Positions 1-7,080 of a stretch of DNA of 38,302 nt are shown in pieces. Positions within the stretch are counted from its first letter, which is position 1, and every line of letters begins with the position of its first letter. The translations under genes were made by a program, and so were the position numbers. Origin of the DNA: an uncultured Actinomycetes bacterium. Its GTDB lineage: Bacteria > Actinomycetota > Actinomycetes > Nanopelagicales > Nanopelagicaceae. The DNA lies in assembly GCA_903846075.1 (NCBI GenBank), contig CAIMZW010000138.1, positions 1 through 38,302 of the forward strand, in the 5' to 3' direction. A model generated the notes under the pieces. That model did no database searches and was not told the origin of the DNA. It worked only from the letters and a program-made list of their open reading frames with translations.

Positions 1-411
1 ATTGCCAGGATCTTGAATTTCCCAGAAATAGGCGAGTCGCTTTGGCTGTAGCTGGGCCAACTTATACAAAGTGAATTCGGTGTACGAGCAGAGCGCCAAG
101 ATTCCTTGAGGGTTCTCTGTCTCCGCCATCGCATTCATCACCGCATCGGTCACGGAAAATATCTCAACCTTTTCCAGAATTGAAGGAGCAACTTCAGCGG
201 TCAATTTTGCCAAACCAGATTCGGTTACATATAACTTTTCCATCTTTGGCGCTTGAACAAATTTAGGATCCAATGCCTCGCGAACCGATTGCAATCCATC
301 AGCCACGAAGGTCTTACTCGCTTGGCGGTACTTCTTCCCTCTACTACCCAAAAGAGCCTTCACTGCCTCTATATGAGGCGAATGAAGGCTCGTAATTTGA
401 GAATTTGTCAT
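1..411 (-). CDS. TrmH/SpoU-family RNA methyltransferase, 5' part only
   Basis: The first 137 codons of a gene that runs off the left edge, read on the minus strand from ATG at 411. The visible part is the N-terminal substrate-binding domain of SpoU/TrmH rRNA 2'-O-methyltransferases: an ITSLHSPHIEAVKALL start, a KTFVADGLQSVREAL segment (the family's F-hx-EG-hhxV-eAL pattern, with D for the usual E) and the NAMAETENPQGILALC segment found before the SPOUT methyltransferase domain. The knotted SAM-binding domain is outside the window. It lies 21 nt downstream of rplT with no clear Shine-Dalgarno of its own, so it is probably co-transcribed. The infC-rpmI-rplT-methyltransferase order is common in Actinobacteria, usually followed by pheST. 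Family confident; the exact target nucleotide is not decidable. Confidence 0.87.
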   Translation of the reverse strand, partial: MTNSQITSLHSPHIEAVKALLGSRGKKYRQASKTFVADGLQSVREALDPKFVQAPKMEKLYVTESGLAKLTAEVAPSILEKVEIFSVTDAVMNAMAETENPQGILALCSYTEFTLYKLAQLQPKRLAYFWEIQDPGN

Positions 412-432
412 GCCGAAGTTGGGCACAAAAAA

Positions 433-795
433 TTAAGCATTGACGAGATGCTGGCGCGCAATCTCAACAAGGGCTGCAAATGCTGCTGGATCGTTGGTTG
501 CGAGTTCTGAAAGAACGCGACGATCTACTTCGATTCCAGCGCCTTTGAGGCCTTGGATAAATCGATTGTAGGTAAGTCCATTTGCCCGGGCACCAGCGTT
601 AATGCGCTGAATCCACAGTTGACGGAAATCGCCTTTTCGATCTTTTCGATCATTGAAAGCATAAACAAGTGAGTGGGTAACTTGTTCTTTAGCTTTGGAA
701 AAGAGGCGGGAACGTTGTCCGCGATAGCCAGATGCTCGCTCTAAAGTTGTGCGACGCTTCTTGGCGGCATGTACGCCACGTTTTACTCTTGCCAT
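433..795 (-). CDS. rplT: 50S ribosomal protein bL20
   Basis: Ribosomal protein bL20, 120 residues, the normal length. It binds 23S rRNA and is needed for early assembly of the large subunit. The start [15 protein letters not shown], the [13 protein letters not shown] segment and the [17 protein letters not shown] motif are diagnostic. The start is ATG at 795, preceded by a strong GGGGAGGA Shine-Dalgarno 6 nt upstream. It is the third gene of infC-rpmI-rplT, 20 nt after rpmI. In other bacteria L20 represses its own operon by binding the leader or inter-gene RNA; nothing here proves that for this gene. Confidence 0.98.
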   Translation of the reverse strand: MARVKRGVHAAKKRRTTLERASGYRGQRSRLFSKAKEQVTHSLVYAFNDRKDRKGDFRQLWIQRINAGARANGLTYNRFIQGLKGAGIEVDRRVLSELATNDPAAFAALVEIARQHLVNA

Positions 796-815
796 GGTCT
801 ATTCCTCCCCTATCC

Positions 816-1013
816 TTATTTCAAACCGAGCATACGTTTTGCGGTGAATGATGAAGGTGCCTTGGCAACGCCATCTTTGCTCAAGCGACGAGTTACTCGA
901 GAAGACTTGTGCTCCAAGAGGTGGCGCTTTCCAGCGCGCTCGTGCATGACTTTGCCAGTGCCAGTAAGACGGAATGTCTTTTTAGCACCACTGTGTGTCT
1001 TCATCTTTGGCAT
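816..1013 (-). CDS. rpmI: 50S ribosomal protein bL35
   Basis: Ribosomal protein bL35, 65 residues, a highly basic small protein of the large subunit. The start [20 protein letters not shown] and the [14 protein letters not shown] segment match the family closely. ATG at 1013 has a GGGAG Shine-Dalgarno 7 nt upstream. It sits between infC (34 nt away) and rplT (20 nt away) in the conserved translation operon. Confidence 0.97.
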   Translation of the reverse strand: MPKMKTHSGAKKTFRLTGTGKVMHERAGKRHLLEHKSSRVTRRLSKDGVAKAPSSFTAKRMLGLK

Positions 1014-1047
1014 TTTTATGCTCCCTAACTTTGATTACGTGTAAAAA

Positions 1048-1662
1048 CTATTCTTGAACTGCAGCTTCCACCGGTACAGCAGATGCCTTCTCAGATGCAC
1101 CAGTAGCCTCGGCGCTTTTCTTGGCGCGCTGGCCTGCAATGGAGTGACTCTTTTTAACCAGAGGTGCAAAGACCATGGTCATATTTCGTCCCTCTTTTTT
1201 AGGTGCAAACTCGACGAATGCGAACTCGGCAAGTTCCTCAGCTAACTTCTGCAACAAGCGATAGCCCATCTCTGGACGAGCTTGTTCACGACCTCGGAAT
1301 TGAACGGTTACCTTGACCTTGTCGCCGCCTTTGAGAAAGCGCTCGATATGAGATTTCTTCGTCTCATAATCATGAGGCTCAATCTTGAGTCCCAAACGCA
1401 TTTCCTTGACCACAATATGGGTCTGGTTCTGTCTGGCTTCTCTAGCTTTCTGGGCGATCTCGTACTTGTACTTTCCGAAATCCATTACCTTGCATACTGG
1501 CGGTTTCGCGTCAGGTGCAATTTCAACGAGGTCAAGACCTACCTCTTCGGCAATGCGAAGCGCGGTATCGATGTCGACAACGCCTATTTGTTCTCCAGTA
1601 AAACCAATCAGACGAACTTCCGGTGTGCGGATGCGATCGTTGATGCGTGGCTCGGTGCTGAT
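1048..1662 (-). CDS. infC: Translation initiation factor IF-3 (probable ATC start)
   Basis: IF-3 binds the 30S subunit, prevents subunit joining and checks start-codon pairing. The N domain begins [19 protein letters not shown]; the C domain carries the [17 protein letters not shown] motif. An acidic/alanine-rich tail follows, as in actinobacterial IF-3. The open frame reaches a GTG at 1686, but that codon has no Shine-Dalgarno and would add eight unconserved residues. An AAGGAAGGGG purine run ends 5 nt before the ATC at 1662-1660, which begins the conserved ISTEPRIN block. infC uses rare AUU/AUC/AUA starts in many bacteria, where IF-3 discriminates against its own mRNA, so I prefer the ATC start (204 residues). 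Identity is certain; the start is inferred, with GTG at 1686 the alternative. Confidence 0.93.
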   Translation of the reverse strand: MSTEPRINDRIRTPEVRLIGFTGEQIGVVDIDTALRIAEEVGLDLVEIAPDAKPPVCKVMDFGKYKYEIAQKAREARQNQTHIVVKEMRLGLKIEPHDYETKKSHIERFLKGGDKVKVTVQFRGREQARPEMGYRLLQKLAEELAEFAFVEFAPKKEGRNMTMVFAPLVKKSHSIAGQRAKKSAEATGASEKASAVPVEAAVQE

Positions 1663-1686
1663 AACTGCCCCTTCCTTGTTTAACAC

Positions 1687-1857
1687 CTGCGATAAGAGTT
1701 CTTATGCAGGGCAAAAGGAGGCAGCCGCAAATGTTCAAGGTTCAATTACATGAACCGAACGAAAACCTGTTCGCCGGAAGCGAGAAAGGTGGGAGCGGCA
1801 AGCTCCTCTTGGTTGGGTAAGAGTACCTGACTTCAAGCAAACTAGGAAAACGAGGAT
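1687..1857 (-). promoter_or_regulatory. infC operon leader with three inverted repeats
   Basis: The gap between fabI and infC is the longest non-coding stretch in the window. On the minus strand it holds GGAGC-TTGCC-GCTCC (1792-1806), GGTTCA-TGTAAT-TGAACC (1739-1756) and ATAAGA-AC-TCTTAT (1692-1705), in that order toward the gene. None is followed by a U-run, so none looks like an intrinsic terminator. A structured leader would fit autoregulation of the IF3-L35-L20 operon, but that is inference. I found no convincing -35/-10 pair; a TAGTTT hexamer shortly after the fabI stop is only a weak candidate. Confidence 0.4.
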
Positions 1858-2631
1858 TTAGCCGCCGATTGCGTGAACTCCGCCATCGACATGAATGATC
1901 TCTCCTGTGGTCTTGGGAAACCACGGTGAGAGAAGAGCGATCGTAGCTTGGGCCGTTGGGACCGGATCAGTGACATCCCAGCCGAGGGGGGCTCTGGAGT
2001 CCCAGATGTGCTCAAACTCTTCAAAACCTGGGATTGATTTGGCGGCCATGGTCTTAATTGGACCTGCCGCGATGAGGTTGGTTCGGATGTTCTCCTTGCC
2101 CAAATCTCGAGCCAGGTAGCGCGATGTCGATTCCAGAGCAGCCTTGGCTACCCCCATCCAGTCATATTTTGGCCAGGCAACGGTCGCATCAAAGGTCAAT
2201 CCGACGACGCTGGCGCCCGTTGATTGCGTGAAAAGAGGTCTGGCGGCCATTGTCAGCGCCTTGAGTGAGTAGGCCGAAACATGGACAGCCGTGGCGACAT
2301 CAGCCCATTCGGTGTTGAGGAAATTGCCCCCAAGAGCTGACTCCGGAGCGAAGCCAATGGAGTGGACTACGCCATCGAGATGAGGCAAATGTTTCCGCAC
2401 TCGCTCGGCGAGAGCTGCTAAATCCGTCTCTGAAGTGACATCTAGTTCGATAACGGGTACCTGTATCGGTAGACGTGCCGAGATGCGAGTCGTCAGGCTA
2501 AATGCTCGACCGAACGAGGTGAGAACGACATTAGCCCCCTCTTCCTGTGCCAATCTGGCAATATGGAAGGCAATCGAGGACTCAATGAGCACGCCAGTAA
2601 CAAGAATATTCTTTCCTTCAAGCAGGCCCAT
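1858..2631 (-). CDS. fabI: Enoyl-[acyl-carrier-protein] reductase, InhA-like FabI
   Basis: NADH-dependent enoyl-ACP reductase, the last step of each type II fatty-acid elongation cycle, cytosolic. Protein of 257 residues from ATG at 2631, beginning MGLLEGKNILVTGVLIESSI. The IESSIAFHIA nucleotide-binding segment, LDGVVHSIGF, and the active-site pair Tyr156 (in PKYDWMGVAKAAL) and Lys163 place it with mycobacterial InhA-type FabI. C-terminal TGEIIHVDGGVHAIGG is typical. A longer open frame extends into fabG, but the ATG at 2631, 2 nt after the fabG stop, is the natural start. fabG-fabI adjacency mirrors the mabA-inhA operon of mycobacteria, so the two are almost certainly co-transcribed. Confidence 0.95.
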   Translation of the reverse strand: MGLLEGKNILVTGVLIESSIAFHIARLAQEEGANVVLTSFGRAFSLTTRISARLPIQVPVIELDVTSETDLAALAERVRKHLPHLDGVVHSIGFAPESALGGNFLNTEWADVATAVHVSAYSLKALTMAARPLFTQSTGASVVGLTFDATVAWPKYDWMGVAKAALESTSRYLARDLGKENIRTNLIAAGPIKTMAAKSIPGFEEFEHIWDSRAPLGWDVTDPVPTAQATIALLSPWFPKTTGEIIHVDGGVHAIGG

Positions 2632-2633
2632 TT

Positions 2634-3365
2634 TCAATGTCCCATCCCTAATCCACCATCTACTGGAATAACTGCCCCCGTAATGTAACTTGCTGCGGGT
2701 GAAGCGAGGAAGGTGACCACGCCAGCAACTTCCTCTGGGGTACAAAAACGTGCAAGGGGAACCGAGCCAATAATTTCACTTCGCCGTTCTGGGGCTAGCA
2801 CCGCCGTCATATCGGTCTCAACAAAGCCGGGCGCCACCACGTTCGCCGTTATCCCCCGAGAGCCCAATTCGCGAGCAAACGATCGAGCCATTCCGATCAA
2901 ACCTGATTTGGTGGCGGCGTAATTAACCTGCCCAGCAGATCCCAACATTCCAACAACTGAACCTACAAAGATAATCCGGCCGGAACGCTTTTTCATCATA
3001 GAACGTGTCACGGCCCTAGCCACTCGAAATGCACCCGTCAGATTAGTACCCAAAACACTTTCAAAGTCTTCATCACTCATCCGCATAACAAGTCCATCAC
3101 GAGTAATTCCGGCATTTGCGACCAGAACGTCAATTGTGCCAAACGTGGATTCAATTTCGGCAAAAGCGGCGTTCACACTTGTCGAGTCAGAGACATCCAT
3201 CTGAATTCCAATTAGTCCATCGGGTGCCCCTCCAGATCTATAGGTAACGATCACCTGATCCCCGGCATCGACGAATGCCCTGGCAATCGCCAATCCAATT
3301 CCTCGGTTGCCTCCGGTAACGAGTATGCGCCGAACTTCGGGTTTTTCTAGATTTGCCTCTGTCAT
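2634..3365 (-). CDS. fabG: 3-oxoacyl-[acyl-carrier-protein] reductase FabG (MabA-like)
   Basis: Short-chain dehydrogenase of 243 residues that reduces 3-ketoacyl-ACP with NADPH in fatty-acid elongation. The Rossmann motif TGGNRGIG is at residues 17-24, LVANAG at about 81-86, and the catalytic Ser136, Tyr149 and Lys153 lie in GSVVGMLGSAGQVNYAATKSG. The C-terminal ITGAVIPVDGGLGMGH is typical of FabG. Start ATG at 3365. A TAAGTT -10-like box 8 nt upstream with TTTAAG 17 nt before it suggests a transcript with almost no leader. First gene of the fabG-fabI pair. It is transcribed away from the DUF3099 gene. Confidence 0.94.
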   Translation of the reverse strand: MTEANLEKPEVRRILVTGGNRGIGLAIARAFVDAGDQVIVTYRSGGAPDGLIGIQMDVSDSTSVNAAFAEIESTFGTIDVLVANAGITRDGLVMRMSDEDFESVLGTNLTGAFRVARAVTRSMMKKRSGRIIFVGSVVGMLGSAGQVNYAATKSGLIGMARSFARELGSRGITANVVAPGFVETDMTAVLAPERRSEIIGSVPLARFCTPEEVAGVVTFLASPAASYITGAVIPVDGGLGMGH

Positions 3366-3373
3366 AGCGCAAG

Positions 3374-3402
3374 AACTTACCCGTTACTGATGCGTACTTA
3401 AA
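3374..3402 (-). promoter_or_regulatory. Candidate fabG-fabI promoter
   Basis: Read on the minus strand: TTTAAG, a 17-nt spacer, then TAAGTT, followed by 8 nt to the fabG ATG at 3365. The -10 fits the actinobacterial TANNNT pattern and the spacer is ideal, but the -35 shares only three of six bases with TTGACA. If correct, the fabG mRNA has a leader of only 1-2 nt. Confidence 0.4.
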
Positions 3403-3433
3403 CTCTGACAGGGCGGTTCCTCTCCATATTCAA

Positions 3434-3445
3434 TAGAGTTCACAC
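3434..3445 (+). promoter_or_regulatory. Leaderless-type -10 box of the DUF3099-SURF1 pair
   Basis: TAGAGT at 3434-3439, then exactly 6 nt, then the ATG at 3446. That spacing puts the expected transcription start on the A of the ATG, giving a leaderless mRNA. There is no Shine-Dalgarno upstream and no TTGACA-like -35 at the right distance. The same layout recurs at coaE, polA and the thioesterase. Confidence 0.5.
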
Positions 3446-3721
3446 ATGAGAGGTGCACCCGAACATCGAATAACTTCGGCTGGGCTCGCTCTGTCTGAGG
3501 AACAGGTTTCGCGCCAACGCAAATATTTCATTTCGATGATGATTCGCACAGCCTGCTTTATATTAACTATCGTTTTACCCAGCCCTTATCGCTGGGTCGC
3601 GCTCTTTGGAGCAGTGACTCTTCCTTATATCGCGGTTGTCATTGCCAATGCAGGTCGCGAGAATGTCACTGGAAATCCTTCTGTGTATACGGAAGAAGTG
3701 AAGTCGATCGAAGGCTCTTGA
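3446..3721 (+). CDS. DUF3099 family membrane protein
   Basis: Small protein of 91 residues resembling the actinobacterial DUF3099 family: ITSAGLALSEEQVSRQRKY, then IRTACFILTIVLP, RWVALFGAVTLPYIAVVIAN and the AGRE motif. Two hydrophobic segments (about residues 33-46 and 50-67) predict a two-pass membrane protein with a charged C-terminal tail. Its function is unknown. It lies 3 nt upstream of the SURF1 gene and the two are surely one transcript. That suggests, without proving, a link to the respiratory membrane. Start ATG at 3446 is supported by the -10 box 6 nt upstream. Confidence 0.83.
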   Translation: MRGAPEHRITSAGLALSEEQVSRQRKYFISMMIRTACFILTIVLPSPYRWVALFGAVTLPYIAVVIANAGRENVTGNPSVYTEEVKSIEGS

Positions 3722-3724
3722 TCG

Positions 3725-4444
3725 GTGAAACGGTTTTTCTCCTTTCGCGAATTGACCCAAACCGGAATTGCACTGATTTTAATCCTCCTGTGTCTAGTTG
3801 CTGGCCAGTGGCAATGGAACAAAGGCCGTACCAGATCACATCAAAATTCGATTATCAAAGTCAATCAAGCGTTGCCTTCGCTCCCGGAAATTGATTTGGC
3901 CACCGCGGACCCGATCAAAATTCAATGGCGAACCGTGACGATGATCGGAAAATTCGATAACACACATCAACTTCTGCTGCGCAATCGCTACTACCAAGGC
4001 CAATATGGATTTGAAGTGCTCACGTTATTTCGCGCCAATTCCCATTCGAATTACTGGCTAGATAGAGGGTGGGTCAAAGCTGGTGCCAATGCCCAAACTC
4101 CCCCGCAAGTTTCGGCGCCGAGCACTGAAGTTGTGACCGTTCTGGCTCGAGTGCGCTCAGATGACATTAGCCGTCAAATCGAAGGAACTCTCTTCGCCCT
4201 GCCTGGTACTCACCGTCCAGCAACAGACCTCTCCCGCGTCCAGGGAATTAGCGCAGCCCCGTTCTATTTAGATTTACTCTCCGGAAGTGATGCAAAAGCA
4301 GAGCCCATCAATCAAATTACCTTGCCGGAACTCAGTAATGGACCGCACTTCGCCTATGCAATTCAATGGTTGGCGTTTGCATTACTGATTGTTGTTGGGC
4401 GCGTCTTGCTATTCCGCGAAACCCAAAGATTGCCGTTGGTATAA
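3725..4444 (+). CDS. SURF1 family cytochrome oxidase biogenesis protein
   Basis: SURF1-like protein of 239 residues, involved in maturation of heme-copper oxidase (heme A delivery to subunit I). It has the family's two-helix topology: an N-terminal membrane segment (about residues 15-31, ending GQWQWNKGR), a soluble middle containing NRYYQGQYGFEVLTLFR and YWLDRGWVKAG, and a C-terminal membrane segment FAYAIQWLAFALLIVVGRVLLF. Start is GTG at 3725, 3 nt after the DUF3099 stop. The last 36 nt overlap the 3' end of the convergent ABC transporter gene, so no terminator fits between them. ctaA, also in the heme A pathway, lies about 8 kb away. Confidence 0.88.
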   Translation: MKRFFSFRELTQTGIALILILLCLVAGQWQWNKGRTRSHQNSIIKVNQALPSLPEIDLATADPIKIQWRTVTMIGKFDNTHQLLLRNRYYQGQYGFEVLTLFRANSHSNYWLDRGWVKAGANAQTPPQVSAPSTEVVTVLARVRSDDISRQIEGTLFALPGTHRPATDLSRVQGISAAPFYLDLLSGSDAKAEPINQITLPELSNGPHFAYAIQWLAFALLIVVGRVLLFRETQRLPLV

Positions 4445-6277
4445 ATCAAAGTACAACCCTTTTGCGGCAACCAATTGCTCGTGAGTTCCTCGCTCTGCAA
4501 TCAGACCATTTTCCAGAACCAATATCTGATCAGCAGATTGAATAGTCGAAAGACGGTGAGCAATGACAATGCTCGTTCGATTGACCAGAGCGCTCTTCAG
4601 CGCTTCTTGAACCAGCGCTTCATTTTCGGAATCTAAATGTGCGGTTGCTTCATCCAAAATAACGATGCTGGGAGCTTTTAATAGAAGTCGCGCAATGGCT
4701 AATCTCTGCTTCTCGCCGCCAGAAAGTCGATGTCCACGTTCGCCTACAACAGTATCGAACCCATTCGGCAGGGCTTTAATAAACTCCCATATTTGGGCTG
4801 CTTCACATGCATGCTGCATTTCTTCTTCAGTTGCATCTGACTTGGCATATCGCAAATTCGCTGCAATCGAATCATGAAACATGTGGGAATCTTGAGTAAC
4901 TACACCAATATGTGCTCTGAGCGATTTGATCGAAAAGTCCCGAATGTCGATCCCGTCTATCGCGATCGTCCCTGAGGTGACGTCATAGAGTCTTGGAATC
5001 AAACCGGAAATAGTGCTCTTGCCGGCACCAGAAGGGCCAACAATCGCAGTTAAAGTTCCAGCAGCCACTTCAAAGGAGACGCCTTTTAGGATGGTTCCGG
5101 TTTCAACAATTTCGGGCTTGGCCACTGCTTCTAGCGAAGCTAACGAGATATCCGTGGCTTTTGGATAGGAAAAAAATACGTTGTCAAAATTGATTTTAGG
5201 GCGATGAGCCGTGAGTGAAGTGGCACTATTTTTATCTTTGACCATGGGTTCTAAATCAAGAACTTCAAAAACTCGTTCAAAGGAGACGAGAGCGCTCAAG
5301 ATGTCCACGCGAACATTCGATAGCGCCGTCAAGGGTCCATATAACCGGGCCAGTAGTGCAGTAATAGCAAGAAGCGTTCCCACTGTGATCCCGCCAGTTA
5401 TTGCAAGATGACCTCCGACTCCATACGCCACCGCGGTCGCAATCGCGGCGACGGAAGTCAGTGAGAGAAAGAAGATGCGATTGAGCATTGCCATCGAAAT
5501 TCCCATATCAGCGACTCGTCTTGCCTTCTTAGCGAAATTCTGATGTTCGACTTGTGAGTCACCATAGAGAGCTACGAGTAGGGCACCTGAAACATTGAAT
5601 CTCTCAGTCATCGTGGAAGACATATCGGCATTGAGATTGAAGGATTCCCTCGTATAACTTTGAATCTTTTTTCCTACCCATTTCGTTGGGAAGAGGAAGA
5701 GCGGTAATAGAGCCAAAGATATGACTGTGATTTGCCAAGAGAGGGTGATCATTGTTCCGGCAACGAGAATAAGGCTGAGCACATTGCTGACAACGCTGGA
5801 AAGAGTTGCAGTAAACGCTTGTTGGGCACCAATGACGTCCGAGTTAAGTCGGGAGATGAGGGCACCGGTTTGAGTCCGGGTAAAGAAGGCGATCGATTGT
5901 TTCTGAACGTGTTCGAAGACCTTGGAACGCAGATCATAAATTAAGCCCTCGCCAATTCGACTCGAGTACCAGCGACCGGCCAACTGAAAGAGTGCATCCG
6001 CAATTGCTAAGACCCCAACCAAAATTGCCAATCGAGTAACAAGAGCCCCGTTGTGCGGGATCACGCCTTTATCGATCAAAGTACGCAGAAGCAGCGGTGT
6101 CGCAACCACTAACCCAGCATCTATGACAACCGTGAAGAGGAATGCACCCAGCCAAAGTTTGTATGGTTTGGCGAATTCAACGATTCGAGCAAAGGTCCCG
6201 GATTTAAGTTTTTGATGCTTAATCGATTGATCTTGGGCAAATGACCTCATGACCATTCGATTTCCGTGTACTGACAT
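4409..6277 (-). CDS. ABC transporter, fused permease and ATPase (exporter type)
   Basis: ABCB/MsbA-type half transporter of 622 residues. A six-helix membrane domain spans about residues 38-330 (ABC_membrane type, with TGALISRLNSDV). The nucleotide-binding domain follows, with Walker A GPSGAGKS at 414-421, Q-loop in VVTQDSHMF, signature LSGGEKQR from 518, Walker B IVILDEA near 538-544 and H-loop His574 in IAHRLSTI. All ATPase residues are intact; it should act as a homodimer or with a partner. Substrate unknown. It begins 27 nt after sufT and may be the last gene of the SUF operon. A TAGGTT hexamer only 4 nt before ATG 6277 hints at its own promoter; an inner ATG (MVMRSF) is an alternative start. 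Its 3' end overlaps the SURF1 gene by 36 nt. Confidence 0.9.
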   Translation of the reverse strand: MSVHGNRMVMRSFAQDQSIKHQKLKSGTFARIVEFAKPYKLWLGAFLFTVVIDAGLVVATPLLLRTLIDKGVIPHNGALVTRLAILVGVLAIADALFQLAGRWYSSRIGEGLIYDLRSKVFEHVQKQSIAFFTRTQTGALISRLNSDVIGAQQAFTATLSSVVSNVLSLILVAGTMITLSWQITVISLALLPLFLFPTKWVGKKIQSYTRESFNLNADMSSTMTERFNVSGALLVALYGDSQVEHQNFAKKARRVADMGISMAMLNRIFFLSLTSVAAIATAVAYGVGGHLAITGGITVGTLLAITALLARLYGPLTALSNVRVDILSALVSFERVFEVLDLEPMVKDKNSATSLTAHRPKINFDNVFFSYPKATDISLASLEAVAKPEIVETGTILKGVSFEVAAGTLTAIVGPSGAGKSTISGLIPRLYDVTSGTIAIDGIDIRDFSIKSLRAHIGVVTQDSHMFHDSIAANLRYAKSDATEEEMQHACEAAQIWEFIKALPNGFDTVVGERGHRLSGGEKQRLAIARLLLKAPSIVILDEATAHLDSENEALVQEALKSALVNRTSIVIAHRLSTIQSADQILVLENGLIAERGTHEQLVAAKGLYFDLYQRQSLGFAE

Positions 6278-6304
6278 CTACAACCTAGTTTCCGTGGGAG
6301 GGAA

Positions 6305-6625
6305 TTAAACAGTAAAACCTATGGCTCTTAATTGCTCTCGGCCATCATCGGTAATCTTGTTTGGACCCCATGGTGGCATCCAAACCCAATTGATCTTTAC
6401 ATCGCTAGTGATGTCCTGGAGGACCTGGCGAGTTTGATCTTCAATGACATCTTGAAGTGGGCAAGCCGCTGATGTCAGGGTCATGTCCAAGATGGCGACA
6501 TTTGATTCATCAACTCTTAAGTCATAGACCAATCCCAAGTCAATGACATTTATGCCAAGTTCGGGATCGATGACGTCTTTCATTGCTTCGGTGATGTCTT
6601 CTAGCGCGGCTTGATTAGTACTCAT
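6305..6625 (-). CDS. sufT: SufT-like Fe-S cluster assembly factor (DUF59/MIP18 family)
   Basis: MIP18/DUF59 protein of 106 residues, an auxiliary factor for Fe-S cluster assembly or delivery. It has the DPELGINVIDLGLVYDL motif, the conserved cysteine in TLTSAACPLQD and the C-terminal WVWMPPWGPNKITDDGR, all typical of the SUF-linked subgroup (related to PaaD). A longer frame exists, but ATG at 6625 is right: it has a GGAG Shine-Dalgarno and overlaps the sufU stop by four bases (ATGA), implying translational coupling. Confidence 0.92.
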   Translation of the reverse strand: MSTNQAALEDITEAMKDVIDPELGINVIDLGLVYDLRVDESNVAILDMTLTSAACPLQDVIEDQTRQVLQDITSDVKINWVWMPPWGPNKITDDGREQLRAIGFTV

Positions 6626-7080
6626 TTTTCTCCCTTTACTTGCTGGCTTAATCCTTGTGATGCTGCATCCTTGAAGGCCATCCAACCTAAAAGAGCGCAC
6701 TTGATTCGAGCAGGAAATTTGGAGACCCCGGCAAAGGCCACCGCATCTTCCAAAACTTCTTCATTACCTAAAATTGAACCTTTTGACTGCATTAGTTCAG
6801 TAAATTCTTCCACCACCTTAAAGGCATCATCTACGCTTTTGCCTATCAACAACTCCGACATAATTGAGACACTCGCTTGGGAAATTGAGCAGCCAACGCC
6901 ATCCCAATTCACATCCCGAATGAGATCGCCATCAAGTTCAATGTTCAACGTAATTTCGTCACCACAACTTGGATTGACATGATGTACCTGTTTTGTTGGT
7001 GTCCCACTAAGTCCTTTATGAAAAGGGCGTTTGTAGTGATCCAAGATTACTTCTTGGTAGAGGGAGTCGAGTTCCATCAT
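6622..7080 (-). CDS. sufU: SufU, sulfur-transfer partner of SufS / Fe-S assembly protein
   Basis: SufU-type NifU N-terminal homologue of 152 residues. In Gram-positive bacteria SufU is a zinc protein that accepts persulfide from SufS. The ligand residues are present: Cys39 and Asp41 in NPSCGDEI, Cys64 in GVGCSIS and Cys128 in RIKCALLGW. The gene starts inside the end of sufS. Candidate starts are GTG 7083, ATG 7080 and ATG 7077; AAGG in the sufS tail is best spaced for the two ATGs. Its stop overlaps the sufT start. Confidence 0.95.
   Translation of the reverse strand: MMELDSLYQEVILDHYKRPFHKGLSGTPTKQVHHVNPSCGDEITLNIELDGDLIRDVNWDGVGCSISQASVSIMSELLIGKSVDDAFKVVEEFTELMQSKGSILGNEEVLEDAVAFAGVSKFPARIKCALLGWMAFKDAASQGLSQQVKGEK

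Noticed and set aside
253-510. Plus-strand open frame of 85 codons across the methyltransferase-rplT junction
   Set aside because: Antisense to two conserved genes and has no supporting features.
1385-1753. Plus-strand open frame of 122 codons across infC and its leader
   Set aside because: Antisense to conserved IF-3 codons; no start signal and no recognisable product.
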